From positions 124,001-188,000 of the forward strand of contig NZ_JAKGTH010000010.1 of NCBI RefSeq assembly GCF_021568705.1: a stretch of 64,000 bases of DNA, given 5' to 3'. This document shows positions 34,918-43,777 of this stretch, one piece after another. Under the pieces are notes generated by a model. The model was not told the DNA's origin and did no database searches. It saw nothing but the letters and a program-made list of their open reading frames with translations. Made by a program: the position numbers and the translations under genes. Every line of letters starts with the position of its first letter. The stretch's first letter is position 1. The stretch is from Gillisia lutea. Lineage in GTDB: Bacteria; Bacteroidota; Bacteroidia; Flavobacteriales; Flavobacteriaceae.

Positions 34918-37569
34918 ATGAGAATATCTATCATTTTTATCTTTTTCAGTTATACTGTTTTTAGTCAGGTTCCGGTAGATGGAGTGATCTTTTCTGAAGA
35001 TGGCGTAGAGCCTCTTGAAGGTGTTACTGTAATCAATTTAAAAGGAAATGAGTGGACTGTAAGTAATGAAAAGGGAGAGTTCAACTTTCTGGTTGAGAAC
35101 AGTGATTTTGAAATTCAATTTAAAATTTTAGGAAGAGCGCCCTTTCTTTTATCTGATGAAGATTTTTTAAAAAGAACCTCCGATTCAATTTTTCTTCACC
35201 CGGATAATTTGAGACTTGATGAGGTTAGAGTAACTGCTGTTCCTAAAAGAAGCAAAATTGGATCGGCAATTAGCTTGGGAGAATATGCTCTTAGTCAGGT
35301 GCAATCTTACAGTCTTTCTGATATTTTAAAACAATTGCCCGGCCAGGAAATCACACCTCCTTCGCTTAATGCTTCCAATAGTATTTCTTTACGTACCGCT
35401 CAGCCAAACTCTATCAATTCTTTTGGAGTATCCTATCTTCTGGATGGAGTGAAACTTTCTAACGATGAGAATATGCAAAGCTATAATAGCTCGAGCGGAC
35501 TTACATCTTATGATAATTTAAATTCTGGTATCGACCTTAGAACTATTCCAGCATCTAATATTGAAGAAGTTGAGGTAATTAGTGGGATACCTGATGCAAA
35601 ATATGGAGATCTTACCAGTGGGCTAATAAAGATAAACAGGAAAGCTGGTGTTACACCATTTACTATTAATTCAAGCATTCGCCAGGGGAATACAGCCGTG
35701 AGCTTAAGTAAAGGGGTGAGGCTAACTAATTTTGGTAACCTTAGCTTATCTTTAGATTATCTGAATGCTAATTCAGATCCAAGAAATAGTTTAGAACAAT
35801 ATAATAGAATTACTGCTTCGGTAATTTGGTCGGTTTATAATGCATCTAAAACGCTAAGAAATACACTCTCTTTAACTCTTCATAATAATTTAGACGACAC
35901 GAATTATGACAAGGATAATGATGATGGAGGTAAAGATGCTAAATTTAGAAAGGACCGAGGAATACATTTAAGCAATCGTTTTAATTGGAAGCCTAATAGT
36001 AACTTCATAGATAATTTCAACTTCACGCTTGGTTATTCTTATTCCTATCAGCACTCGTTTGCGCAGTCTTTCAAAAATGATGGTGGTAGAGTAGTGCCGC
36101 AAAGCATGGAGACAGGGCTATTTACGGCGGGTTATACGCCAGTAGCCTATTTGCAAGTTAAAGAGGTTTATGGGCAGCCCATCAATTTAAGTGCAACCAC
36201 ATCCATCGATAAGGAATTTTCTTCAAATAAGTTAAGGCAGAATGTATCGTTTGGACTTAATACATCTTATAGTGACAATAGAGGAAAGGGGAAATCATAT
36301 GATCCTAAAAATGCACATACACAGGTTACTCTTAGCGGAGGTGGAAGTTCGTTAAGCTCGGGCGAGGGAATACGTGCCCTCGATTATGATGGCTATGTTA
36401 AACCTCGCGTAAATATTGGATTGTATGCTCAAGATAATATTACATGGAAGTTTGAAAGTGGGAAGGAATTATACGCAAATCTTGGTTTACGCTACGATAT
36501 TCAAAATGCATATTCAAGTTACAGTCCGCGTATAAATTTAGGGTATGAACTAACAAAGAAAATAAGTATTAGAGGAGGCTTAGGTTTTGCTTCCAAAGCA
36601 CCATCTCTTGCTCAAATTTACCCGGGAGACAAATACTTTGATATTCTTATAAGAGACTTTAGAACTTCAAGTTATTCCTTTAACCTAGTTCAGACCTATA
36701 AGAAGGAGTTGGACAAAATCCAATTGGAACCTTCAAAAAGTTGGAAATATGAAGTTGGTTTTAATTATAACCCTTCCTTTGGAAATTTTGCTTTTACTGC
36801 ATATTATAATCATACGTTCGATGGAATAACGGGCTATAATGAACTTGAAAAAGTGGCTTTTCCTATAGTGGAGTTTGATTTTTCTATACCTAACATGCCA
36901 CCTAATTATGTGGTCTCCGGATACTCCCCATACATTTTAAGTTATTCGCTTAGCAAGAATGCACAGCAAATTGTAGATAAGGGAATTGAATTCTATTTGA
37001 ATTTTCGAAAAATTGAAGCTATTAATACATCTCTTAGCTTAAATGGCTCGTATACCTATACACGTTCGGTTTCGGAGTTAGAAAAAATGAAGAAAAATAA
37101 TAATGTGCTTGAAGAGGATATTCTATATGGATTTTATAATGGGCTCCCTTCAAAGTCAGATAGACTAAGGTTAAGAGCTACAATAACTCATCACTTATCA
37201 GAATTAGGACTTTTGCTTTCCCTTACTGCCGAGCAATTTACACAGGAAAACATATATGCAAGTACCTCTAATATCTATCCCACGGCATACCTTAATGCTA
37301 ATGCCGAGCGAATAGAAATAGCAGAAGAGGAAAAAGGAGATTCTAAATATGATGGTTTATTGCTTAGCCCATCAGAAGCAAAAGATAAAAAGACCCCGGC
37401 GTATCATAATTTTCACCTTAGAGCAACGAAAGAACTTCTTAATGGATTAAGTATGTCGGTATATGCAAATAACTTTTTGAATTATCATCCGGTCGTTACG
37501 GTTGATGAAACAAGTAGTAAGAGAAATAGCCTAATCAGTTTTGGCGCACAAATTAAATATCAATTCTAA
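34918..37569 (+). CDS. TonB-dependent outer-membrane receptor
   Basis: An 883-residue receptor for TonB-driven import. I start at 34918, which gives signal peptide MRISIIFIFFSYTVFSQ; the frame runs 20 codons further up but across the promoter. Domains: a carboxypeptidase-regulatory-like Ig module (about 20-85, VDGVIFSEDGVEPLEGVTV), a plug (about 100-250, with VSYLLDGVKL, IEEVEVISGIPDAKYGDLTS), then a 22-strand-type barrel ending in AQIKYQF. No SusD follows; the partner gene is the DUF4876-like lipoprotein. Ligand unknown. The neighbouring haem peroxidase makes a metal, haem or redox-active ligand more likely than a glycan. Confidence 0.93.
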   Translation: MRISIIFIFFSYTVFSQVPVDGVIFSEDGVEPLEGVTVINLKGNEWTVSNEKGEFNFLVENSDFEIQFKILGRAPFLLSDEDFLKRTSDSIFLHPDNLRLDEVRVTAVPKRSKIGSAISLGEYALSQVQSYSLSDILKQLPGQEITPPSLNASNSISLRTAQPNSINSFGVSYLLDGVKLSNDENMQSYNSSSGLTSYDNLNSGIDLRTIPASNIEEVEVISGIPDAKYGDLTSGLIKINRKAGVTPFTINSSIRQGNTAVSLSKGVRLTNFGNLSLSLDYLNANSDPRNSLEQYNRITASVIWSVYNASKTLRNTLSLTLHNNLDDTNYDKDNDDGGKDAKFRKDRGIHLSNRFNWKPNSNFIDNFNFTLGYSYSYQHSFAQSFKNDGGRVVPQSMETGLFTAGYTPVAYLQVKEVYGQPINLSATTSIDKEFSSNKLRQNVSFGLNTSYSDNRGKGKSYDPKNAHTQVTLSGGGSSLSSGEGIRALDYDGYVKPRVNIGLYAQDNITWKFESGKELYANLGLRYDIQNAYSSYSPRINLGYELTKKISIRGGLGFASKAPSLAQIYPGDKYFDILIRDFRTSSYSFNLVQTYKKELDKIQLEPSKSWKYEVGFNYNPSFGNFAFTAYYNHTFDGITGYNELEKVAFPIVEFDFSIPNMPPNYVVSGYSPYILSYSLSKNAQQIVDKGIEFYLNFRKIEAINTSLSLNGSYTYTRSVSELEKMKKNNNVLEEDILYGFYNGLPSKSDRLRLRATITHHLSELGLLLSLTAEQFTQENIYASTSNIYPTAYLNANAERIEIAEEEKGDSKYDGLLLSPSEAKDKKTPAYHNFHLRATKELLNGLSMSVYANNFLNYHPVVTVDETSSKRNSLISFGAQIKYQF

Positions 37570-37598
37570 TCAATTTTTAATTAACTCAGTTTTATATC

Positions 37599-38945
37599 AT
37601 GAAAAAAATTCTACTATTCGGTTTAAGTGCACTGCTATTTGCCTGCAGTAAAGATGACGATGTTAATTTTATAGCTCCCGTCGCTCATAATTTCGAAATA
37701 AGTTATAACGAGAATTACGATCATCAGTTTGCAGCCAATGCCGAGGTTAAATTGGTTAATAATGATGACGGAAAAAATTATTCAGTGGTAACCGATATAT
37801 CAGGAATAGCGAGCCTGGAAGTGGTTCCCGGAATATATAAAGTAAATGTATCAAGAACTTTTACTCCAGAGCAGTATCAGGAATTTTCGGGACAGGAAGT
37901 ACAGGAAAATGTGACATTTAATGCATCTCTGGAAAACCTGGTAATTAATGAGACTTCTAATACTTCTACAAGTCTGGAACTGGTAACCGGGAGAATAGGA
38001 AACCTTATAATTAAACAGATCTACCACGCGGGATCTGATATTAGGCTGGGCGCATCTTTTAGAGACCTGTTCATAGAAATACATAATAATTCAAATGAAA
38101 CCATATATCTTGATGGCTTGCATATTGCACAAATAAAAGGGACTTCTTCGGTATCATCCACTCCAAAAGATTATTATTTGCCCAATGGACAATACGACTG
38201 GAGTATGTCTATAGGTCAGGCCGACATTGAAAATGCAAACTCAAAATATGTATACTCCGATGAGGTGATCAAAATTCCCGGAAATGGAACGGAATACCCA
38301 TTAGGCTCAGGTAAAAGCGTAATTATTGCGGCCACCGCGGTAAACCATAAAGCTCCTTTGGTGGTACAAGATGAGGAGGGAGAAACGGTAACCTTTGAAG
38401 TGCCGGAGCCAGAGAGAACCATCGATCTTAGCCAGGCGCCTTTTGAAGCTTATTATAGACCTTACCAGGAATCGCAAGGAAAAACATGGTTAGATTCCGA
38501 CATCGATAATCCTAACGCGGTGAATATGGAAGTTGAATTTAAAAGCTACGGCGGTAAAGACCTAATATTAGATCCTTTTGGTAGGGAGGCATTGGTGATA
38601 TTCTTCACCTCCGAAACCGAGTTTAGCGAATGGAATGCTGTGCCCTTGCCAAGTGTTGGTATAGATGGCTATGATGATGAGGTAGCTACTTTCAAACAAA
38701 TTCCAAATTCTGCACTACTGGATGGCGTGGAACTGCAAAATATCGATCCTTCTAAAGCGAAGCCTAAACGATTGGCAGATGAGATTGATGCAGGTGAAAT
38801 AGCAACCATTTCCGGGAAGTATTCATCAGAATCTGTAATAAGAAAAGTGAAAAGAGAGCTGGATGGGAAGGTATTCTATCAAGACACTAACAATTCTTCA
38901 AACGATTTTGAAGTATTAGCTCATCCACAGGTAATTATAGAATAA
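37599..38945 (+). CDS. DUF4876-like surface lipoprotein
   Basis: A 448-residue lipoprotein. The lipobox is LFAC with Cys16, followed by S-K-D-D-D, which fits the flavobacterial surface-export signal (Lys then acidic residues just after Cys). Residues about 45-110 form an Ig/carboxypeptidase-regulatory-like module (AEVKLVNNDDGKNYSVVTD). From about 132 a block LIIKQIYHAGSD then RDLFIEIHNNSNETIYLDGL resembles DUF4876 and, more distantly, lamin-tail domains. The family function is unknown. It is 29 nt downstream of the receptor and probably acts as its outer-face partner, as SusD or HmuY do elsewhere. Confidence 0.8.
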   Translation: MKKILLFGLSALLFACSKDDDVNFIAPVAHNFEISYNENYDHQFAANAEVKLVNNDDGKNYSVVTDISGIASLEVVPGIYKVNVSRTFTPEQYQEFSGQEVQENVTFNASLENLVINETSNTSTSLELVTGRIGNLIIKQIYHAGSDIRLGASFRDLFIEIHNNSNETIYLDGLHIAQIKGTSSVSSTPKDYYLPNGQYDWSMSIGQADIENANSKYVYSDEVIKIPGNGTEYPLGSGKSVIIAATAVNHKAPLVVQDEEGETVTFEVPEPERTIDLSQAPFEAYYRPYQESQGKTWLDSDIDNPNAVNMEVEFKSYGGKDLILDPFGREALVIFFTSETEFSEWNAVPLPSVGIDGYDDEVATFKQIPNSALLDGVELQNIDPSKAKPKRLADEIDAGEIATISGKYSSESVIRKVKRELDGKVFYQDTNNSSNDFEVLAHPQVIIE

Positions 38946-38951
38946 TAAAAC

Positions 38952-40544
38952 ATGAAGCGGTATTTTTTTATTATTATAATGGTGTCTGTAAATATTAATT
39001 TAAGGGCTCAAGATTCTGCAAATAGTAATGCGGTAGATAATTATTTCTATGCTGATCTTTTAAAAGGAATACGAACCAATCCCAATAATTACTTATATGC
39101 TCCCATAGCCGATTATACCGCTTCGTCTTTATTTTATAATTATGCATCAGGCGAGCTTAAACAAGGGGCAGAACCTGAAGGAATTCATGAATTTGGACTT
39201 TCCTCCACCGGGATCTATCATAATAAAAAGGGTATTACATTCTTCGGAAATCTTTCCATTCAAAAATCATATTATGATAATTTGAAATGGAATCTTTCTT
39301 ATCAACTTCCTGATGAAGGGGTGATGCCAGATCCACATTATTTTGGTGTTTCAAAAGGAGCAAAATGGAGTAATCAGGAATACAATTTACAGGGAGGCTT
39401 ATTTATCCCCATACTAACAGATAGACTTCATTTTTTGTTGAATATTGAATATGGTCTTGCTAACAAATACAGAACAGACTTAGATCCACGACCTGAAATA
39501 ACTTATAATGATCTTGGAGTTACAGGGGGAGCCAATTATAAGATATCTGAGCAACATAGTTTAAAAATTGCGGGAGAATATGGTTTTACACATGTGCAAA
39601 ATGATATAAAATTTTCTAATAATGATCAGAATATCCCCGTGAATTACGACATATACGTGAAGTGGATTGCGGGATACGGTTCTTTATCTAATACTTTCCA
39701 AAACTCGACACTGCGGCGTTATAAACGAAAAGGCTTGAATCTTGGTTACACTTATACCTCGACAAAAAATTTAATTTTGGCAGATTTATCATTTCTCAAA
39801 AAAGAACAAATTACGTATAGAAGTAAGGAGGTTGAAGATGAGGATGATCACTCTAATTATTTTGCAACTTTTAAACCAAGTTCTATTGAATTTAAATTAA
39901 CTGCTGTTCACAAAATAACTCCCTTAAAAAGTTTAAAGGTTGAAGTGTTAGCTAAAAATACCACAGGAAATAACTTTTGGTTTTCTAAAGGTGGAAAGAG
40001 CTATGCCCTAAATAAGAATAGTGCACTGTTCAACTTGGGTTATATAAGGCAAAATAATACACAGACCTTATTTGATGTAGGTACAAAAATCTCGTATTCA
40101 AATGTAAGCCAGAAAGATGCATTGGCAGCTACTCAATCTAATCTGCACAACGTGAATCTTGCGTTCTACGGGTTAAAATCTTTTCAATTAAACGAACATA
40201 TCGCCCTAGCTCCTTTTGCTGAAATTGGATTGAAATATAATTTGAGTTCAGAATTCATTAATGGTAATCAAATATATTTACAGAATATAGCTGAAAATGA
40301 TTATGCAGGTTTGGCCTTGAAAGATTATTACAATGATGTAATATATCCAGATGTAGAAATGCTTAGTAGCGATTTGTTAGATTTAACTGTGGGAGTAAAT
40401 TTAAAGCTGGCTTCAACAAATAAATTTAATACCCTCTTGCATATTAAAGCCGGGAATTTATGGGCCTTAAATGATCTCAAATATTTTAGCAACACTGCAC
40501 CCAATCGATTTCAGACTTCAATGGGGTTAACTGTATATTATTAA
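38952..40544 (+). CDS. DUF6850-like outer-membrane beta-barrel protein
   Basis: A 530-residue protein with signal peptide MKRYFFIIIMVSVNINLRAQ and amphipathic strands through to a terminal aromatic pair (GLTVYY). It is consistent with a barrel of the DUF6850 type, which I recall beside DUF4876 in Bacteroidota. There is no plug or TonB box. The tight spacing (6 nt before, 1 nt after) shows one transcript with the receptor and peroxidase. Function unknown; it could be a second pore or a scaffold for the lipoprotein. Confidence 0.72.
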   Translation: MKRYFFIIIMVSVNINLRAQDSANSNAVDNYFYADLLKGIRTNPNNYLYAPIADYTASSLFYNYASGELKQGAEPEGIHEFGLSSTGIYHNKKGITFFGNLSIQKSYYDNLKWNLSYQLPDEGVMPDPHYFGVSKGAKWSNQEYNLQGGLFIPILTDRLHFLLNIEYGLANKYRTDLDPRPEITYNDLGVTGGANYKISEQHSLKIAGEYGFTHVQNDIKFSNNDQNIPVNYDIYVKWIAGYGSLSNTFQNSTLRRYKRKGLNLGYTYTSTKNLILADLSFLKKEQITYRSKEVEDEDDHSNYFATFKPSSIEFKLTAVHKITPLKSLKVEVLAKNTTGNNFWFSKGGKSYALNKNSALFNLGYIRQNNTQTLFDVGTKISYSNVSQKDALAATQSNLHNVNLAFYGLKSFQLNEHIALAPFAEIGLKYNLSSEFINGNQIYLQNIAENDYAGLALKDYYNDVIYPDVEMLSSDLLDLTVGVNLKLASTNKFNTLLHIKAGNLWALNDLKYFSNTAPNRFQTSMGLTVYY

Positions 40545-40545
40545 T

Positions 40546-41676
40546 ATGAAAAAAGTTCAAACCCTCTTTCTAATAACGGTCATTACTGCGTTTACAGGTT
40601 TCAAAGTATATCAGGAGTATGACATTGATGATCTTAGAATGAGATATAGTAGCGGAGATTACACTACCTGGCCAAAACCAGAACTTGATTCTCTGGTATT
40701 ACAGGATTTTGAAGATATAGGTCATTTATCTGATCTAGAATATCCTGAAAATAATTCCTATTCCGATGCCAAAAGGAAATTAGGTAAGACCTTATTTTTT
40801 GACCCAAGGTTATCAAGTAGTGCGCAAATTGCCTGTGCCAGTTGCCATGATTCAGAATTGGGTTGGGGCGATAGCCGAAGAGTTAGTTATGGACATAACA
40901 GGCAGCTAGGAAGAAGGAATGCAATGACTTTATTAAATGTTGGATATGCCACTAGCTTCTTCTGGGATGGTCGTGCAAATACTTTGGAAGAGCAGGTTGC
41001 ATTTCCAGTTAGCGATAGTCTGGAAATGAATTTCCATATTAATTTAGCCGTAGAGGAAATAGCACAAATTGAAGGTTATGAACCTCTATTTTTAGAAGCT
41101 TTTAATGAGCCGGGAGTAGATGAAAGTAAAATACGAAAGGCGATTGCCACGTTTGAACGTAGCCTGGTGAGTGAAAGTACAAAATTTGATCGCTTCATAA
41201 ATGGCGATTCTTCTGTTTATTCAAATACGGAAGTGTTGGGATTGCATTTGTTTAGAACCAAAGCCCGATGTATTAACTGCCATAACACCGGATACTTTTC
41301 AGATAATAAATTTCATAATACCGGTTTAACATATTACGGAAGGAAATTTGAAGATCTAGGGCTTTATGAAGTAACGGGAAGAAAAGAAGATATTGGTAAA
41401 TTTCGGACTTCCAGTTTAAGGGAGGTGTCAAGAACGGGTCCGTATATGCATAATGGCTTATTCCCGCATTTAGAAGGGGTAATTAATATGTATAATGCCG
41501 GCATGCCCCAACCAAAAAGGAAAGGGAGTCAGTTAAAAGATACATTATTCCCTGTAACTTCATCAATCTTGCAAAAACTTCAGCTTTCAAATTATGAAAA
41601 GCTAGCTTTAATCGATTTTATTAAAACATTGGAATCAAGATCAAAAAGAGAATCCCCTCCAGTTCTACCCAATTAA
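40546..41676 (+). CDS. Di-haem cytochrome c peroxidase (MauG/CCP family)
   Basis: A 376-residue periplasmic c-type cytochrome with an N-terminal hydrophobic export signal (about 4-20). Two haem sites: C97-A-S-C100-H101 and C242-I-N-C245-H246. FFDPRLS before haem 1, RRNAMTLLNVGYATSFFWDG, and the late FRTSSLREVSRTGPYMHNG are CCP/MauG family motifs. Members reduce hydrogen peroxide or oxidatively modify other proteins or small molecules. It ends the receptor operon, which suggests it acts on the imported ligand or on a barrel partner. Its electron donor is not in the window. Confidence 0.9.
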   Translation: MKKVQTLFLITVITAFTGFKVYQEYDIDDLRMRYSSGDYTTWPKPELDSLVLQDFEDIGHLSDLEYPENNSYSDAKRKLGKTLFFDPRLSSSAQIACASCHDSELGWGDSRRVSYGHNRQLGRRNAMTLLNVGYATSFFWDGRANTLEEQVAFPVSDSLEMNFHINLAVEEIAQIEGYEPLFLEAFNEPGVDESKIRKAIATFERSLVSESTKFDRFINGDSSVYSNTEVLGLHLFRTKARCINCHNTGYFSDNKFHNTGLTYYGRKFEDLGLYEVTGRKEDIGKFRTSSLREVSRTGPYMHNGLFPHLEGVINMYNAGMPQPKRKGSQLKDTLFPVTSSILQKLQLSNYEKLALIDFIKTLESRSKRESPPVLPN

Positions 41677-41780
41677 TTTTTTTGGAGTTTTTTAAGCTTA
41701 AGCGTTAAACATTTTACAAATAAAATTGATAGGGGAATGCTTATTATAAATTTATGCTCGTAACCAATGATTTTTAGATT

Positions 41781-42143
41781 ATGACCATGTATTATAATAA
41801 GCCAGAAATAGAAAATGAAATGCAAAGCTTAGTTGATGAGTATTTAAGTGAATGTACCAACTGTAAATCTTTACCGGAAGATTTCGTTTCCTTATTGAAG
41901 CATAACTTTCTTGCAAAGTTCGTAGCATATAACGAAGAGAATCATTCCATTGAAATTGGAGTGGAACAGTATGATAGTAATTCTCAATATCCCGAAATTA
42001 AGATCATGAGTTATTCTATATCGGACAAGAAAAAATGGTTAAAAAAGTCGTTTAAATCGAATGAAACAGATTTAGAATTTTATGGACAATTATTAAGCAG
42101 AAAAAAGACAGGTATTTATAATAATGAAGTAATTGTTATGTGA
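41781..42143 (+). CDS. Small hypothetical protein
   Basis: A 120-residue, probably cytoplasmic protein that I do not recognise. It has no signal peptide or membrane helix. It is rich in charged residues, with one CTNC pair (about 29-32, ECTNCKSLPEDF) and a basic patch KKKWLKKSFKS (about 83-93). The frame is closed by a good terminator, and the gene stands 104 nt after the peroxidase, so it is probably separate from that operon. Confidence 0.65.
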   Translation: MTMYYNKPEIENEMQSLVDEYLSECTNCKSLPEDFVSLLKHNFLAKFVAYNEENHSIEIGVEQYDSNSQYPEIKIMSYSISDKKKWLKKSFKSNETDLEFYGQLLSRKKTGIYNNEVIVM

Positions 42144-42166
42144 TAAAATAATGGAGTTTAATTTTT

Positions 42167-42200
42167 AAGGCGATTCAACACTTGTTAAATCGCCTTTTTT
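42167..42200 (+). terminator. Terminator after the 41781 gene
   Basis: A 9-bp perfect stem aaggcgatt/aatcgcctt around a 12-nt loop, followed by seven T. Confidence 0.88.
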
Positions 42201-42259
42201 TATTTACCACTTCCTTAACTGCAATTATCACAGGTTTTGTATAATTTCAAAAATAAAAA

Positions 42260-43723
42260 ATGACAAAGTACAAAGATCTAAACAAACAATATATTGCAGG
42301 AAAATGGGTTGATGGGAGTGATGATTCGGTCATCGAAAATATTAACCCTTTTGATGAGTCGCCTATTAATTCTTACAAAGGTGCGAGCAAAAAGGATGTA
42401 GACGATGCTTATAACTCAGCGAAAAAGTCGGCCGAAACTTGGGGGAATTCACTTCCCAAAGAACGAATAGAAATAATTAATAAAGCTATTTCTATTATAG
42501 AAGCCAGGAAAGAAGAAATTATCGCTTGGCTGGTTAAGGAAGCGGGAAGTAGTATCGTAAAAGCTGAGGTTGAAGTACAAATCACTCTTGGGATAATGAG
42601 AGAGTCCGCATCGTTTCCAACCAGGACTCACGGGTTTATATTTGACTCTTTAACACCTGGTAAGGAGAGTAGAGCTTATAGAAAACCATTAGGGGTAATA
42701 GGAATAATAAGCCCTTGGAACTTCCCACTAAACCTCTCCATGCGTTCCATAGCACCTGCTTTGGCCACAGGAAATACAATTGTACTTAAACCTTCCTCAC
42801 AAACGCCTGTAACTGGAGCGGTACTAGCTGCAAAAATATTTGAAGAAGCAGGGTTGCCAAAAGGAGTTTTTAATGTGGTTGTAGGTAGAGGTTCAGAAAT
42901 TGGCGATTATTTCGTGCAGAATTCTATTCCTAAACTGATCTCCTTCACAGGTTCAACACCGGTTGGACGTAATATTGGTAAAATTGCCGGAGAAGCTATT
43001 AAAAAAGTTGCGTTAGAGCTTGGTGGTAACAACGTCTTCATTGTTATGGAGGATGCCGATATTGATCAGGCGGTGAATGCTGCTGTCTTCGGGAAATTCA
43101 TGCATCAAGGTCAAATTTGTATGTCCATTAATAGAGTGTTGGTACATGAGAAAATTGGTGATGAGTTCGTTGAAAAATTTGTGTCTAAAGTTAAAGAATT
43201 GAAATTTGGTGATCCAGCCGATAAGAAAAATTTGATAGGACCATTAATTGATCATGACCAGGTAGAACGAATTCTGAAGGATATAAAGGAAAGTACAGCT
43301 GCTGGAGCTGTAATAAAAGTAGGGGGTAAGAATAAAGGAAATGTTTTGGAGCCAACGGTGCTCGATAATGTAAGCAACGATATGGCTATTGCAAAAAATG
43401 AGATCTTTGGTCCTGTTGCACCGATTATAAGATTTAGTGATGAAGAGGAAGCCTTGGAAATCGCAAATTCTGTGGATTTTGGACTGAGCGGGGCGCTATT
43501 TACCAGAAATGTTGAAAAAGGTCTTGCCTTTGCTAAAAAGGTTGAGACAGGTATGATACATATAAACGATCAAACTGTAAACGACGAACCGAATGCTCCC
43601 TTTGGAGGAGAAAAAGGATCGGGATTAGGTCGTTTTAATGGAGATTTTATTCTTGAAGAATTTACTCGTTTGCAGTGGGTAACCGTTCAGCATGAGCCTC
43701 GTAATTATGAGCCTTTCGCTTAA
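42260..43723 (+). CDS. NAD(P)-dependent aldehyde dehydrogenase
   Basis: A 487-residue cytoplasmic enzyme oxidising an aldehyde to the acid. Active-site residues are all present: Asn154 in SPWNFP, Lys177 in VLKPSSQTP, Glu253 in ALELGGNN and the nucleophile Cys287 in GQICMS. GSTPVGRNIG binds the cofactor. The overall pattern (RTHGFIFDS, INDQTVNDEPNAPFGG) is near the benzaldehyde/vanillin dehydrogenase branch, but the substrate is uncertain. Single gene between two terminators. Confidence 0.93.
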   Translation: MTKYKDLNKQYIAGKWVDGSDDSVIENINPFDESPINSYKGASKKDVDDAYNSAKKSAETWGNSLPKERIEIINKAISIIEARKEEIIAWLVKEAGSSIVKAEVEVQITLGIMRESASFPTRTHGFIFDSLTPGKESRAYRKPLGVIGIISPWNFPLNLSMRSIAPALATGNTIVLKPSSQTPVTGAVLAAKIFEEAGLPKGVFNVVVGRGSEIGDYFVQNSIPKLISFTGSTPVGRNIGKIAGEAIKKVALELGGNNVFIVMEDADIDQAVNAAVFGKFMHQGQICMSINRVLVHEKIGDEFVEKFVSKVKELKFGDPADKKNLIGPLIDHDQVERILKDIKESTAAGAVIKVGGKNKGNVLEPTVLDNVSNDMAIAKNEIFGPVAPIIRFSDEEEALEIANSVDFGLSGALFTRNVEKGLAFAKKVETGMIHINDQTVNDEPNAPFGGEKGSGLGRFNGDFILEEFTRLQWVTVQHEPRNYEPFA

Positions 43724-43740
43724 ATGATTTGCCTTCTAAA

Positions 43741-43777
43741 CAAAAAAAGACTGTGATTTTACACGGTCTTTTTTTGT
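43741..43777. terminator. Bidirectional terminator between aldehyde dehydrogenase and ypdA
   Basis: The stem gactgtg/cacggtc is flanked by A7 on the left and T7 on the right. The ypdA stop codon (43759-43761) lies inside the hairpin, so the terminator also encodes the end of that protein. Confidence 0.85.
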
